Position numbers and translations under genes: made by a program. A stretch of DNA of 64,000 nucleotides from Bacillota bacterium. GTDB lineage: Bacteria > Bacillota > Clostridia > Oscillospirales > Ruminococcaceae. Position 1 is the stretch's first letter. Each line of letters opens with the position of its first letter. Below are positions 1 through 8,626 of this stretch, piece by piece. The notes beneath the pieces were generated by a model. It had not been told where the DNA came from and ran no database searches. It saw only the letters and a list, made by a program, of their open reading frames with translations. Location of the stretch: the NCBI GenBank assembly GCA_023457355.1, contig JAEWLW010000054.1, positions 1-64,000 on the forward strand, written 5' to 3'.

Positions 1-126
1 CAAAGAGGAGCGAAAGATGGTAACAAAGTGATCAAAATACCGCTTGGCCCGGGTCCGCTTCGCCTTTTGGGCACTGATTCGGGTTTGGTCCTTTATCTGC
101 ATCATTTGTTCAGAGGTTCCCTAGCA

Positions 127-2424
127 ATGGAAAATCTGATTTCGATTTACGCCGTGGTCTTTGCTCTTTTGTGTGCCACAGGTGTGCTTTCTGGCATTTA
201 TATTTTATCGGTAAACCCGAAAGAGTGGATAAACCGCCTCTTTTTCTTCAGCTGTCTTTGCATGGGAGGTGGGGCCATCGGATTTTCCGAGGCGTTTTCT
301 GTGCACACAAGGGCGTGCAGTCTGTTTTGGCAATATATTTCCGTCGTTGGCTGGGGCGTTTTCTCTGGTGCTTTTCTGCATTTCATACTGATACTGACGG
401 GGGAAAATCGCACTTTACGGAAAAAGAGACTCTATCCGCTGGCCTATTTGCCGGCCATTCTGTATATCTGCTTTTCTTCCGTTTACGGCAGGCTGGCAAC
501 CGGGCAGTATCATCCAGCCGGAATCAAATCCGGCTGGATAAACGCCGCCGCCAACAATGGCTGGCATTTTTTCTTTTATGGCTATTATGTTTCCTTCTGG
601 CTGGTTGGCTTGGCGTTGCTTTGGCATTGGAAAAAAGGCCATGTGGACGAGGAAAGCAAGAAACCGTCGGAAATCCTGTTTGCTTCCTTTGCCGCAGGGG
701 CTGTTTTGAGCTTGGTTATGGGCATCGCAGACGCCGCCTTGCGTATGTTCAGCATTTTGCAAATGATGCCGGTGTTGTTCCTTATTCCAATTTCCACAAT
801 CTTTTACTGCATTAAAAAGTATAACTTTTTGCATAAATTTTTTGTGGACGATGCGAAAATCAATCCTAATTTCTCCGGCGACCGCAAGGTCTACGGCTGT
901 TTGAGCGTGGCTTCGTTTTTTGGCGGGTTGTTACTTTGGATTTTGCAATATTTGCGCCTGCCTCAAGCCGGAAAATTGGCCGCGCCCCCCTGGTTGGCCG
1001 TGCTGCTGTTTGCGCTCGGCATGATCATTCAGATAGTCCAAAAGCGCAAAATCAAGCAGGAAATGACAGGCGTTCTATATGTCGCCAGTATCATAGTTGT
1101 TATTCCGGCTGTAACCTTCGGTTTTATCGATACAACCGAGGCCACAACCTGGGCTTTCCCATACATTTTCATAATACTTTCGATGCTATTTAACAAGCCA
1201 GTTGTACTGGTTGCGACGGCGGTTTCAATTTTTTTGACACAGGTGCTGGTTTGGATTATCAAGCCGCAGATGGTCGTTATCACTGATGGCAACGCTTATA
1301 TCGGCAGAATCGGCTTTTTTAGCCTTGCGATTCTGGCCGCTTTTTGTGTCAATCGGGTTTATAACCTGCAACTCAGAGAAAATGAGGAGCAGCTCCGTAT
1401 ACAAACGCTATTATCCGAGATTTCCGCTCTCTTTATCACGATCGACAGGTTGAATAAAGAGGAGAAATTGAATGCGATGCTTCACAAGCTCCGGACGTTT
1501 TTTCAGGCTGATCAATGTTGCCTGTGCCTGAACGATCCGGAATATGCGTTACTGCTCCGGTGCGCCGTCCCCGAAGGCGGAAAAGATTGTGCGGAAAAAC
1601 TGGGCATGCCGTGCGGACGGGTGCGACATCCAAAGCGAAATATGTTTATGCAGATACCGGACACACGGCTTTTGCCGGTGAGGGCAAGCGAAATGCGGCG
1701 CAGGCTTGAGGCAGAAAATAGATGCGCGTCGCTGTCGGCGCCGGTGACAGTAAAAGGCGATACAATCGGATTTTTAAGCGTACAATCGGAAAAATTTGCA
1801 AAAAAATGGCATGCCGGTCATCTCAATTTGCTCAGAACGATTGCCAATCTTGCCGCGGACGCTCTGGTAAAGTTGAATGCGGAAGAAAAAATTAACTTTA
1901 TGGCGCATTATGACCACATGACCGGACTCCCTAACCGGATACTGTTCGCAGAAAGAGCTAAAAAGGCAATTGGGCTTGCCGGGCAGACAGGAAAAATGCT
2001 CGGCATCGTTTTTCTGGATCTGGATTCCTTTAAAAATATCAACGACACGCTGGGACACGAAAGCGGAGATTTCCTGATACAGGACGTTGCGCAGCGGCTG
2101 ACCCGATGTGTCAGAGAACCGGACATTGTGTCACGGTTCGGCGGAGACGAGTATCTGATTCTGCTTAGTTCGGTTTGCTGGCGGGAGGATGTTATCAAGA
2201 CAGCCGACACGGTGCTGCGGCAGCTTCGTCTGCCGTTTCTCTTTGGGGAGCAGGAATATTTCATAACTGCAAGCGCAGGAATTGCTTTGTATCCGGCGGA
2301 CGGGGAAACGATCGACAAGCTGATTAAAAATGCGGACGCTGCAATGTATTGTGCCAAAGAAAAAGGGGGAAACCGGTATGCCTTGTACGCGGATGAGTCA
2401 GCAGCAGAAAACAAAACCAGATGA
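127..2424 (+). CDS. Membrane-anchored GAF-GGDEF diguanylate cyclase
   Basis: Predicted to make cyclic di-GMP from two GTP at the membrane. The first ~400 residues are almost entirely hydrophobic helices of the histidine-kinase N-terminal 7TM type. A GAF-like segment (about 450-590) and a C-terminal GGDEF domain (about 600-760) follow. The signature reads GGDEY at 672-676, a Tyr for the usual final Phe. An RxxD inhibitory site lies at 663-666, five residues before it, so product feedback is likely. The frame is open from GTG 28, but ATG 127 has AGAGG upstream and begins the first membrane segment, so I chose it. No EAL domain is present. The family call is firm; the sensed ligand is unknown. 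Confidence 0.85.
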   Translation: MENLISIYAVVFALLCATGVLSGIYILSVNPKEWINRLFFFSCLCMGGGAIGFSEAFSVHTRACSLFWQYISVVGWGVFSGAFLHFILILTGENRTLRKKRLYPLAYLPAILYICFSSVYGRLATGQYHPAGIKSGWINAAANNGWHFFFYGYYVSFWLVGLALLWHWKKGHVDEESKKPSEILFASFAAGAVLSLVMGIADAALRMFSILQMMPVLFLIPISTIFYCIKKYNFLHKFFVDDAKINPNFSGDRKVYGCLSVASFFGGLLLWILQYLRLPQAGKLAAPPWLAVLLFALGMIIQIVQKRKIKQEMTGVLYVASIIVVIPAVTFGFIDTTEATTWAFPYIFIILSMLFNKPVVLVATAVSIFLTQVLVWIIKPQMVVITDGNAYIGRIGFFSLAILAAFCVNRVYNLQLRENEEQLRIQTLLSEISALFITIDRLNKEEKLNAMLHKLRTFFQADQCCLCLNDPEYALLLRCAVPEGGKDCAEKLGMPCGRVRHPKRNMFMQIPDTRLLPVRASEMRRRLEAENRCASLSAPVTVKGDTIGFLSVQSEKFAKKWHAGHLNLLRTIANLAADALVKLNAEEKINFMAHYDHMTGLPNRILFAERAKKAIGLAGQTGKMLGIVFLDLDSFKNINDTLGHESGDFLIQDVAQRLTRCVREPDIVSRFGGDEYLILLSSVCWREDVIKTADTVLRQLRLPFLFGEQEYFITASAGIALYPADGETIDKLIKNADAAMYCAKEKGGNRYALYADESAAENKTR

Positions 2425-2749
2425 ACTGTTCCTGATATTTGCAATCCGATATCCCCGGGCATTTTGGCTCGATCTTAGAATGCTCCAGATAGGAATGTTT
2501 TGTTAAAGGCAGCTTGTTTTCTCATATCCTGATGCGGGTGATATTAAAATACGGCCGAGCAGCTTAGGCGCAGCGAGGTTGTCGCAGTTGAAGAACTAAA
2601 GATTATCCCTGTCATTGACTGTGTGTTCTTCAGCCTATGAATTATTATTTTTTTAGCCATTGAACATTTGTTCCAATTCTGTTAAGATAAAAGTAATTTA
2701 GCATTCTGCCCGTCTTTTCAGCATATCAATGCTTTGGGGAGGTGGCGAA
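2425..2749. other. Intergenic region upstream of cwlD
   Basis: About 325 bases between the diguanylate cyclase and cwlD. No open frame with a ribosome binding site was seen. The last 90 bases hold the cwlD promoter and LexA-like box. Nothing recognisable was found in the first 230 bases. Confidence 0.6.
2660..2688 (+). promoter_or_regulatory. Promoter of cwlD-radA with LexA (SOS) box
   Basis: TTGAAC at 2660-2665 and TAAGAT at 2683-2688 are separated by 17 bases. The -35 box overlaps GAAC-ATTT-GTTC (2662-2673), a perfect GAACN4GTTC palindrome matching the Gram-positive LexA/DinR box. The palindrome is seen directly; SOS control of this operon is inferred. Confidence 0.6.
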
Positions 2750-3490
2750 ATGCGTAAGAAAAAGATTTGTTTTTGTGCAATGCTGGGTGTACTGCTGGCT
2801 TTTGCCTGCGGGTTGGGTGTTTATTCCGTTAAAAGGGTTATGAACAGTTTACAAACGCCGACTTCTCCGGTTATTATTATTGATGCAGGACATGGCGGTA
2901 TGGATGGCGGTGCTACGGGTATCAGCGGCGTATTAGAAAAAGACATTAACCTTTCCATTGCCACAAGGCTTTGCAGCCTGGCGGAATTGGGCGGGTATAA
3001 CGCCATCATGGTGCGCAGCACTGACCGTTCGGTGCATGAAGAGGGAATTACCGGCGTTCGCAAGCAAAAGGTTTCGGATATTCACCAGCGTCTGGCGTTG
3101 GCTAAAAAATATCCCGATGCTGTTTTTGTCAGTGTTCATCAAAATTATTTCCCGCAACAATCCTCCTGGGGCACCCAGGTTTTTTACAGCACTGAGAATG
3201 AACAAAGCCGCGTGCTGGCACAAAAAATTCAGGATAATATCCGTGAGGCGCTGCAACCTGATAACAAACGGGAAATAAAGCCTGCGGGGAATAACCTCTA
3301 TTTGCTAAGCCACATGAACAATCCGGCCGTGATGGTAGAATGCGGATTTATTTCCAATTCCGAGGATTGTCAGCGGCTGATGCAAGCGGATTATCAGCAG
3401 CAACTGGCATTTAAAATATTGCAGTCGGTTAACGAGCTGCAAATGCAAACCGGAACAGAAGGGAAAGTCATCAATGGCACAGAAAGTTAA
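2750..3490 (+). CDS. cwlD: N-acetylmuramoyl-L-alanine amidase, CwlD type
   Basis: A zinc amidase of the Amidase_3 family. CwlD of spore formers removes the stem peptide from muramic acid so that muramic-delta-lactam can form in the spore cortex. One N-terminal membrane segment (about 7-27) precedes the catalytic domain. The zinc-site blocks are visible: IIIDAGHGG, VSVHQN, and a C-terminal VECGFISN with the catalytic Glu. About 246 residues is normal for CwlD. ATG 2750 follows GGGGAGGTGG; the frame opens at 2729, inside that Shine-Dalgarno region. It overlaps radA by 17 bases, so the two are probably translationally coupled. Confidence 0.88.
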   Translation: MRKKKICFCAMLGVLLAFACGLGVYSVKRVMNSLQTPTSPVIIIDAGHGGMDGGATGISGVLEKDINLSIATRLCSLAELGGYNAIMVRSTDRSVHEEGITGVRKQKVSDIHQRLALAKKYPDAVFVSVHQNYFPQQSSWGTQVFYSTENEQSRVLAQKIQDNIREALQPDNKREIKPAGNNLYLLSHMNNPAVMVECGFISNSEDCQRLMQADYQQQLAFKILQSVNELQMQTGTEGKVINGTES

Positions 3491-4850
3491 AAAGGTGTTT
3501 ACCTGCTCGGAATGCGGCTATGAAAGCGCCAAATGGCTGGGCAAGTGCCCGGATTGCGGCAGCTGGAACACGTTAAACGAAGAAATAAAGGCACAGGCGC
3601 CGCAAAAAACAGCGGCGGCAGGCTTGGCCGCGCATGCGGTACCGGCAACGGTTTCTGCTTTGAATACGGTTGAATCGGGCGAGGAGATTCGCTATCTCAC
3701 CGGCATCGACGAGCTGGACCGTGTACTGGGCGGGGGAATGGTGCCGGGCTCGGTTGTGCTGATTAGCGGCGACCCGGGCATCGGCAAATCCACGCTGTTA
3801 TTACAGATGTGCCAGCCGCTTTCGGCGATGCTGAAGGTACTGTATGTGACAGGCGAAGAGAGTGTACGGCAAATTAAGCTGCGCGCTTTAAGGCTGGGTG
3901 TCGATAATGACAGCATGCTGATTTGTTCCTGTACCGATCTGGAACAGATTTTGGCCACCATTGAGCAGTGCAGCCCCGATCTTGTCATCATCGATTCCAT
4001 ACAAACGATCAGCTTTGCCGGGCTTTCATCCTCCTCCGGCAGCGTGACACAGGTCAGAGAATGCACACAGCGGCTGACCCGCGCTGCAAAGGACAGGGAA
4101 ATACCGCTGTTTCTGGTGGGGCATGTTAACAAGGACGGCGCCATTGCCGGACCGAAGGTTCTGGAACACATGGTGGACGCCGTGCTTTATTTTGAGGGGG
4201 AACGCAACCTTTCTTATCGCATTTTGCGCGCCATTAAGAACCGTTTTGGCTCAACTAATGAAATTGGGGTATTCGAAATGACCGATCAGGGTTTGCAGGA
4301 AGTGGACAACCCTTCGGTTTTGCTGCTTTCGGGCCGTCCTGAGCATACGTCCGGTACCTGTGTGACCGCAGTCATTGAAGGAACGCGCCCCATTTTGGCT
4401 GAAATTCAGGCACTGGTCAGCAAAAGCAGCTATCCGGTGCCAAAACGCAGCACCAACGGTTATGATTTTAACCGCGCGGCCATGCTGCTGGCTGTCTTGG
4501 AAAAGCGCTGCGGTTATTTTTTTGGAACGCTTGATGTATATATCAATGTCGTGGGCGGGTTAAGGCTTGACGAGCCTTCGGCAGATTTATCGGTGGTGCT
4601 GGCGCTTATTTCGAACCTGCTGGATAAGCCGATTGATGAGGCGCTCGCGGCATTTGGCGAGGTTGGCCTTGCAGGCGAAATCCGTACTGTCAGCCGTGCG
4701 CAGCAAAGGGTGGGGGAAGCCTATCGGCTGGGTTTTAGGCAGATTATTTTGCCCTGGCAAAATGCCGACGGCATCAATGCTGCCAACTACCCGGGACTAA
4801 AGCTGATTGCGGTCAAAAGTGTTGGTGACTTGCGGCGGTTGTTCGCATGA
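3474..4850 (+). CDS. radA: DNA repair protein RadA/Sms
   Basis: A RecA-like ATPase/helicase that promotes branch migration during recombinational repair. The N-terminal zinc finger is CSEC...CPDC (about 10-30). Walker A is GDPGIGKST (about 97-105), the RadA-specific motif is KNRFGS, and a Lon-protease-like C-terminal domain follows. At 458 residues it has the standard length. It starts inside the end of cwlD. The shared promoter with a LexA-like box would fit a DNA-damage role. The last 54 bases overlap a convergent small gene. Confidence 0.95.
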   Translation: MAQKVKKVFTCSECGYESAKWLGKCPDCGSWNTLNEEIKAQAPQKTAAAGLAAHAVPATVSALNTVESGEEIRYLTGIDELDRVLGGGMVPGSVVLISGDPGIGKSTLLLQMCQPLSAMLKVLYVTGEESVRQIKLRALRLGVDNDSMLICSCTDLEQILATIEQCSPDLVIIDSIQTISFAGLSSSSGSVTQVRECTQRLTRAAKDREIPLFLVGHVNKDGAIAGPKVLEHMVDAVLYFEGERNLSYRILRAIKNRFGSTNEIGVFEMTDQGLQEVDNPSVLLLSGRPEHTSGTCVTAVIEGTRPILAEIQALVSKSSYPVPKRSTNGYDFNRAAMLLAVLEKRCGYFFGTLDVYINVVGGLRLDEPSADLSVVLALISNLLDKPIDEALAAFGEVGLAGEIRTVSRAQQRVGEAYRLGFRQIILPWQNADGINAANYPGLKLIAVKSVGDLRRLFA

Positions 4851-4970
4851 AGCGCTGCAAAAATACAGGCAGTCGGTGTTCATACTGGCATTGCTCTGGT
4901 TCAACTGCTGCAATGTGCAATAGCCATCCTTTTGATGAACACAGTGGTGCGCACATTTTATCAGATTCAC
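4797..4970 (-). CDS. Small cysteine-rich protein, antisense to the radA 3' end
   Basis: Predicted 57 residues. GTG 4970 is preceded on the minus strand by GGAGGTG with a 7-base spacer, which is an unusually good start. The product has five Cys, arranged as CAHHC, YC, DC and FC in the first 40 residues, a pattern that recalls short Cys-rich clostridial proteins thought to bind metal or an Fe-S cluster. The C-terminal ~17 residues are encoded within the last 54 bases of radA, antisense. The function is unknown. Confidence rests on the start signal and cysteine spacing, not on a family I can name. Confidence 0.55.
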   Translation of the reverse strand: MNLIKCAHHCVHQKDGYCTLQQLNQSNASMNTDCLYFCSASCEQPPQVTNTFDRNQL

Positions 4971-5145
4971 TTCAGAACACCTCCAAAATCTTTTTGTATA
5001 GTGTTTTCGATGCATGTACGATTATTCCGCGGCTGTTTTCGTAAACTTTTGGGAGAGAAAAGGCTGCATTGGTTGCAATTTATCAAACGATATATTGGGC
5101 AAATATAAAATATTTAGTTATGAAAACAATAAATTCAAATAACAA

Positions 5146-5186
5146 ATGGGTACAGGGGACGATAGGTTTCCCTGTACCCATTTTTT
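5146..5186 (+). terminator. Intrinsic terminator downstream of radA
   Basis: A perfect 12-base stem pairs ATGGGTACAGGG (5146-5157) with CCCTGTACCCAT (5170-5181), followed by TTTTTT. It ends the cwlD-radA transcript and isolates the TRAP operon. Confidence 0.85.
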
Positions 5187-5296
5187 AAGTCTCTTTTTTA
5201 TCTCCATGATCACCACCGATGAGAACGCCAAGATATATAAAAATTAGATCAAATTTTGTTAGATTATATAAAAATATAAAAATGATATTAAACAGG

Positions 5297-5346
5297 TTGA
5301 AAAAAAGTAGAGAACACGCTAATATAATGTTTAATATGATATATTA
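5297..5346 (+). promoter_or_regulatory. Candidate promoter and palindrome of the TRAP/frl-like operon
   Basis: Within a very A/T-rich stretch, TTGAAA (5297-5302) is followed after 17 bases by TAATAT (5320-5325); an overlapping TATAAT starts at 5323. The palindrome TAATAT-GAT-ATATTA (5332-5346) follows immediately and could be an operator. It does not closely resemble the palindrome at the regulator gene. A/T richness makes chance matches likely. Confidence 0.35.
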
Positions 5347-5414
5347 CAATTTATATCATCTTTAACTAAGGCAATGGTGCCGAACATCCATCTAACAATG
5401 GAGAAAGGAGAAGT

Positions 5415-5492
5415 ATGACGCACAGAATCCGATGCATTATACAAAAAGGTTATGAAAAGACTGTTGGAAAAAATCGGAGCAGGCCTGGATAA
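5415..5492 (+). CDS. Possible 25-codon leader ORF before dctQ
   Basis: ATG 5415 follows GAGAAAGGAG with good spacing and opens a 25-codon frame ending at TAA 5492, 40 bases inside dctQ. The dctQ start (5452) has only AAAAAGGT in front of it, so translation of the leader may deliver ribosomes to dctQ. The peptide is basic and resembles nothing I recognise. It could equally be a spurious frame that happens to use the operon's best Shine-Dalgarno sequence. Confidence 0.35.
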   Translation: MTHRIRCIIQKGYEKTVGKNRSRPG

Positions 5493-5994
5493 ATTTAATC
5501 GTGCCCTTGAACTTGTCACCGGCCTTGTTACCTTTGGCTTCATGATGCTGTTATGTTTTCAGGTCATCATGCGGTATGTATTTTCCCGTCCAATCTATGG
5601 CATTGATGAGGCTGTCACGGCATTAATGATCTGGTGTTGTGCTATGGCTTGGGGGACGGTTTACTGGCAAAACGGACATGCGATTCTGGAATTCATTGTC
5701 AAACGCCTGCCACAGAGAACACGGGAAGTGGTTTTTAATTTCATCAACATATTAGTTCTTGTCGTAACAGTCTGTTATTTGTCCGGCAGCTGGAAACTAT
5801 TCCTGCTTCAGCTCAAGCAGGCCCCGGTGGGAGGGCTTCCGTTCTGCAAAGCTTATTATTACGCACTGCCCGTATTGGTCATGAGCGTATTGCTGCTGGT
5901 GTATTCGGTTTATAAACTGATTGCTTATTTTGTACTGCGTGATGATGCTATTGTCGCTCCGGCACCCAGTGAGGAGGGGAACGCAATTGACTAA
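5452..5994 (+). CDS. dctQ: TRAP transporter small permease (DctQ)
   Basis: The four-helix small membrane subunit of a tripartite ATP-independent periplasmic (TRAP) transporter, which uses an ion gradient to import organic acids and related solutes. It has 180 residues with hydrophobic segments near 20-45, 50-75, 90-110 and 135-155. The family-typical region containing GIDEAVTALMIW and WGTVYW is present. Its end overlaps the start of dctM by 8 bases. It opens the operon whose enzymes suggest import of a glycated amino acid, although TRAP systems are not the usual carriers in known frl loci. Confidence 0.88.
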   Translation: MKRLLEKIGAGLDKFNRALELVTGLVTFGFMMLLCFQVIMRYVFSRPIYGIDEAVTALMIWCCAMAWGTVYWQNGHAILEFIVKRLPQRTREVVFNFINILVLVVTVCYLSGSWKLFLLQLKQAPVGGLPFCKAYYYALPVLVMSVLLLVYSVYKLIAYFVLRDDAIVAPAPSEEGNAID

Positions 5995-7282
5995 TCTGGA
6001 TCCGTGGCTGTTTCTGTATTTTGGAACTTTTATCGTTATGATACTTTTGCAGGTGCCCATAGCCTATGCCATGTGTGTTTCCGCTTTGGAATTCTTGCTG
6101 GTAAACCATCAGAGCTTTGTTATGTTTGCCCAAAAAACAGCGATGAGCTTTGCTGATTTTAACATGCTGGCGCTGCCTTCATTTTTATTCGTTGGCTGTT
6201 TCATGAATGAAATAGGCCTGACAGACCGGATATTTGATATGGCCGAAAAATGGCTCGGGCACTTGCCCGGCGGTTTGGCGCATGCCAATATCGCGGCGTC
6301 CATGCTGTTTGCCGGCATGTCCGGCTCCGCGCTGGCCGACGCCGGCGGCCTTGGCGTCATTGAAGTCAAAGCGATGAGTGACGCCGGATATGACAAGGAT
6401 TTTTCCATTGCAGTCACAGCCGCTTCAGCCGGGATTGGCCCCATCATTCCCCCCAGCATAAATTTTGTGGTTTGGGCCTTCCTTTCGAGCACTTCAACAC
6501 TGGCCATGTTTGATGCGGGCTATGTCCCCGGTATTTTAATGGGGCTGAGCATGATGATTTGGTCGGCTATTGCGGTTAAAGTACAGCATATCGCCTGCCC
6601 GAGGGTGCGGCGTTCCACATGGAAATCGCGCTTACGGAGTACCTGGCACGCATTGCCCGCACTTGGCGGCCCCGCCATTTTGATTGTGGGCATCACCTCC
6701 GGTGCGTTTACACCCGCTGAATGCGGAACCATCGCGGCGCTGTACTGCACCATCCTTGCCCTGATACTTAAAAAGCTTAATTGGAAGATGTTCAGGCGGT
6801 CGATACAGAATACGGTCGCATCAGTCGGCATGGCGATGGCGCTTTGTGCCACCGGCCTGGTTTTCAATTGGGTTATCGTGACCTCCGGCCTTGTGTCTGT
6901 GGCCAGTGAAATTCTGCTGGCGTTGGGCAGCAAATTTTTGGTTCTGTTGGCTCTTAACGCAATCCTGCTCTTCTTGGGCTGCTTCATCGGCTCCATGCAA
7001 ATTTTAATTATGGTTGCGCCGCTGCTGATGAACCTTGCAGATGCGTTGAGCATGAGTTATATCCAAATGGGTGTTATGGCGGTGCTGAATGTTACACTGG
7101 GCCTGATTACACCGCCTATGGCACCGGCGCTTTTTGTGACATGCAAAGCGACCGGGGGCAATTTTGAGACATCGCTTAACTATACCGTTCAGTTTCTGAT
7201 TCCGATGTTCATTACGCTGATGCTTGTTACTTATGTACCGGCAGTCACCCTGTGGTTTCCTCAATTGATGGGTGTTGCATAG
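5987..7282 (+). CDS. dctM: TRAP transporter large permease (DctM)
   Basis: The 12-helix ion-coupled translocation subunit. TTG 5987 is the chosen start: GAGGAGGGG lies just upstream and the resulting 431 residues match the family length (about 425-430). The frame extends back to 5921, but that would add a stretch inside dctQ. Conserved DctM features include MLFAGMSGSALADAGGLG near 104 and GIGPIIPPSINFV near 150. It overlaps dctQ by 8 bases and is followed by dctP. Confidence 0.9.
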   Translation: MTNLDPWLFLYFGTFIVMILLQVPIAYAMCVSALEFLLVNHQSFVMFAQKTAMSFADFNMLALPSFLFVGCFMNEIGLTDRIFDMAEKWLGHLPGGLAHANIAASMLFAGMSGSALADAGGLGVIEVKAMSDAGYDKDFSIAVTAASAGIGPIIPPSINFVVWAFLSSTSTLAMFDAGYVPGILMGLSMMIWSAIAVKVQHIACPRVRRSTWKSRLRSTWHALPALGGPAILIVGITSGAFTPAECGTIAALYCTILALILKKLNWKMFRRSIQNTVASVGMAMALCATGLVFNWVIVTSGLVSVASEILLALGSKFLVLLALNAILLFLGCFIGSMQILIMVAPLLMNLADALSMSYIQMGVMAVLNVTLGLITPPMAPALFVTCKATGGNFETSLNYTVQFLIPMFITLMLVTYVPAVTLWFPQLMGVA

Positions 7283-7332
7283 ACCCGATTTCTTTCGGGT
7301 GTCCAGTTTTAAAAGGGCGCCGAGCGGCGCCC
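7283..7332 (+). other. Two hairpins between dctM and dctP
   Basis: ACCCGA (7283-7288) pairs with TCGGGT (7295-7300), and GGGCGCC (7315-7321) pairs with GGCGCCC (7326-7332). Neither has a T-run. They sit just 5' of the dctP ribosome binding site and could stabilise the segment encoding the abundant binding protein. Confidence 0.5.
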
Positions 7333-7353
7333 CTGTAAAAAGGAGGAAATGTA

Positions 7354-8493
7354 ATGAAAAAGGTAATTGCTCTGCTCATGACTTTCGCTATGGTATTGGG
7401 TTTGGCCGCCTGCGGGTCTTCCTCAAACAGCCCCGCTGCTTCTGCCAGTTCCGTCAGCATCAGCAGCGCCAGCTCTGCTGATGAGAAGGTGGACATCTCT
7501 AAGCTGGACGCCGCCGCGGCAAAAACGGCCGCAGCTGCAATCGATTACGCCAAGGCAAAGGTGATTAAATTCGGTAATTCCGGCGCCGTGGGTGAACCGG
7601 CCTATAACGCATGCGAATATTTCTGCAATCTGGTGAATGTGGCGTTTAATGGCCGTTACCGCTTCGATTTTTATCCCGCCGAGCAGCTTGGCAACGAGAC
7701 AACCATGATGGAGAATTTGCAAACCGGTTTACAGGAGGGCATGATGAGTGCGCTGGATTCGCTGGCCTCCTACTCGACCGACCTGAATATTCTCTCAATG
7801 GCGTTTGCATTTTCAAGCTCTGAAGAGATGATCAACTACCTCAACAGTGACACGGCGGATACGCTATGGGCAGATCTGGAAGACAATGGCTTCCATGTTA
7901 TCGCCTACGATTTTGAGAAAAATCCCCGCGGTTTCTTCTGCAAATGGGAACTGAAAACACCGGCGGACATGGTTGGCATGAAATACCGCATCCCCAATCT
8001 GCCCATCTTTGAAAAGAATGCACTGGCAATGGGGGCAACACCCACCGTTATTTCGTGGTCGGAGTACGCTTACGCCCTTCAAACCGGTGTTGTTGACGGC
8101 GGCGAATGCTCCAAGGATTCCTACCGCTCCGCCGGGCTTTACCAGTCCGCACCCTACTTCTCAGAGGTGGACTACGCCTATCCGGTCGAGTGCATTTATT
8201 TTGCCTCTGATTTTTGGAATGGTCTCTCCGCCGAAGATCAGGCGATTATTCAGAACTGCGCTGCGCAGTGCCAGACCGTTTATAACGAACAAATAAAGGC
8301 GACCTGGGAAAAAGACCGTGAATGGCTTGTGAACGAGGGCAGTGTGACCTTTGTCGACTATGACAAGGAGGCTTTTATGGCTGCCGCCGCGGATCTGGGC
8401 AGCACCCTGCAGGCAAACGGTTTCTTTAAGACGCCCGATCTGTACGACCAGGTTGTTGCGCTCAACAAAGCGTTTCGTGCTTCTCATTCATAA
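7354..8493 (+). CDS. dctP: TRAP transporter substrate-binding lipoprotein (DctP)
   Basis: The extracytoplasmic solute receptor of the TRAP system, presumably lipid-anchored. The signal peptide ends in a lipobox, GLAAC, with Cys at about residue 22, and a Ser/Ala-rich linker follows. The mature region is a DctP-family fold of about 310 residues. Family hallmarks include GEPAYNACEYF, YPAEQLGNETTMMENLQTG and a central R near GMKYRIPN, the arginine that binds substrate carboxylate in many family members. AGGAGG lies 7 bases before ATG. A carboxylate-binding receptor would be compatible with an amino-acid conjugate. Confidence 0.9.
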   Translation: MKKVIALLMTFAMVLGLAACGSSSNSPAASASSVSISSASSADEKVDISKLDAAAAKTAAAAIDYAKAKVIKFGNSGAVGEPAYNACEYFCNLVNVAFNGRYRFDFYPAEQLGNETTMMENLQTGLQEGMMSALDSLASYSTDLNILSMAFAFSSSEEMINYLNSDTADTLWADLEDNGFHVIAYDFEKNPRGFFCKWELKTPADMVGMKYRIPNLPIFEKNALAMGATPTVISWSEYAYALQTGVVDGGECSKDSYRSAGLYQSAPYFSEVDYAYPVECIYFASDFWNGLSAEDQAIIQNCAAQCQTVYNEQIKATWEKDREWLVNEGSVTFVDYDKEAFMAAAADLGSTLQANGFFKTPDLYDQVVALNKAFRASHS

Positions 8494-8534
8494 TCGCCCA
8501 CATCGGAATATGCGTCTCCGTTAAGTTGATCACA

Positions 8535-8608
8535 ACGCACGCCGCGGGCGGCCGGAAGGGCTTTACATATTTTGTAGCGGTTATAGGCCTTCCGCGGCTG
8601 GCGTGCGT
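8535..8608 (+). other. Long imperfect intercistronic hairpin upstream of the kinase gene
   Basis: ACGCACGCC (8535-8543) pairs perfectly with GGCGTGCGT (8600-8608), with further pairing inside (GGAAGG with CCTTCC). There is no T-run. The kinase ribosome binding site CAGGAGGG starts a few bases later. A role in mRNA processing or differential expression is inference. Confidence 0.45.
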
Positions 8609-8626
8609 ATTCAGGAGGGAACAGCC

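Noticed and set aside
1..31. A frame open from base 2 to TGA 31 that could be the last codons of an upstream gene
   Set aside because: Only ten codons are visible, too few to support a product. Window edge prevents a decision.
4847..5044. 65-residue plus-strand frame after radA
   Set aside because: No ribosome binding site. The opposite strand has a much better small gene at 4797-4970.
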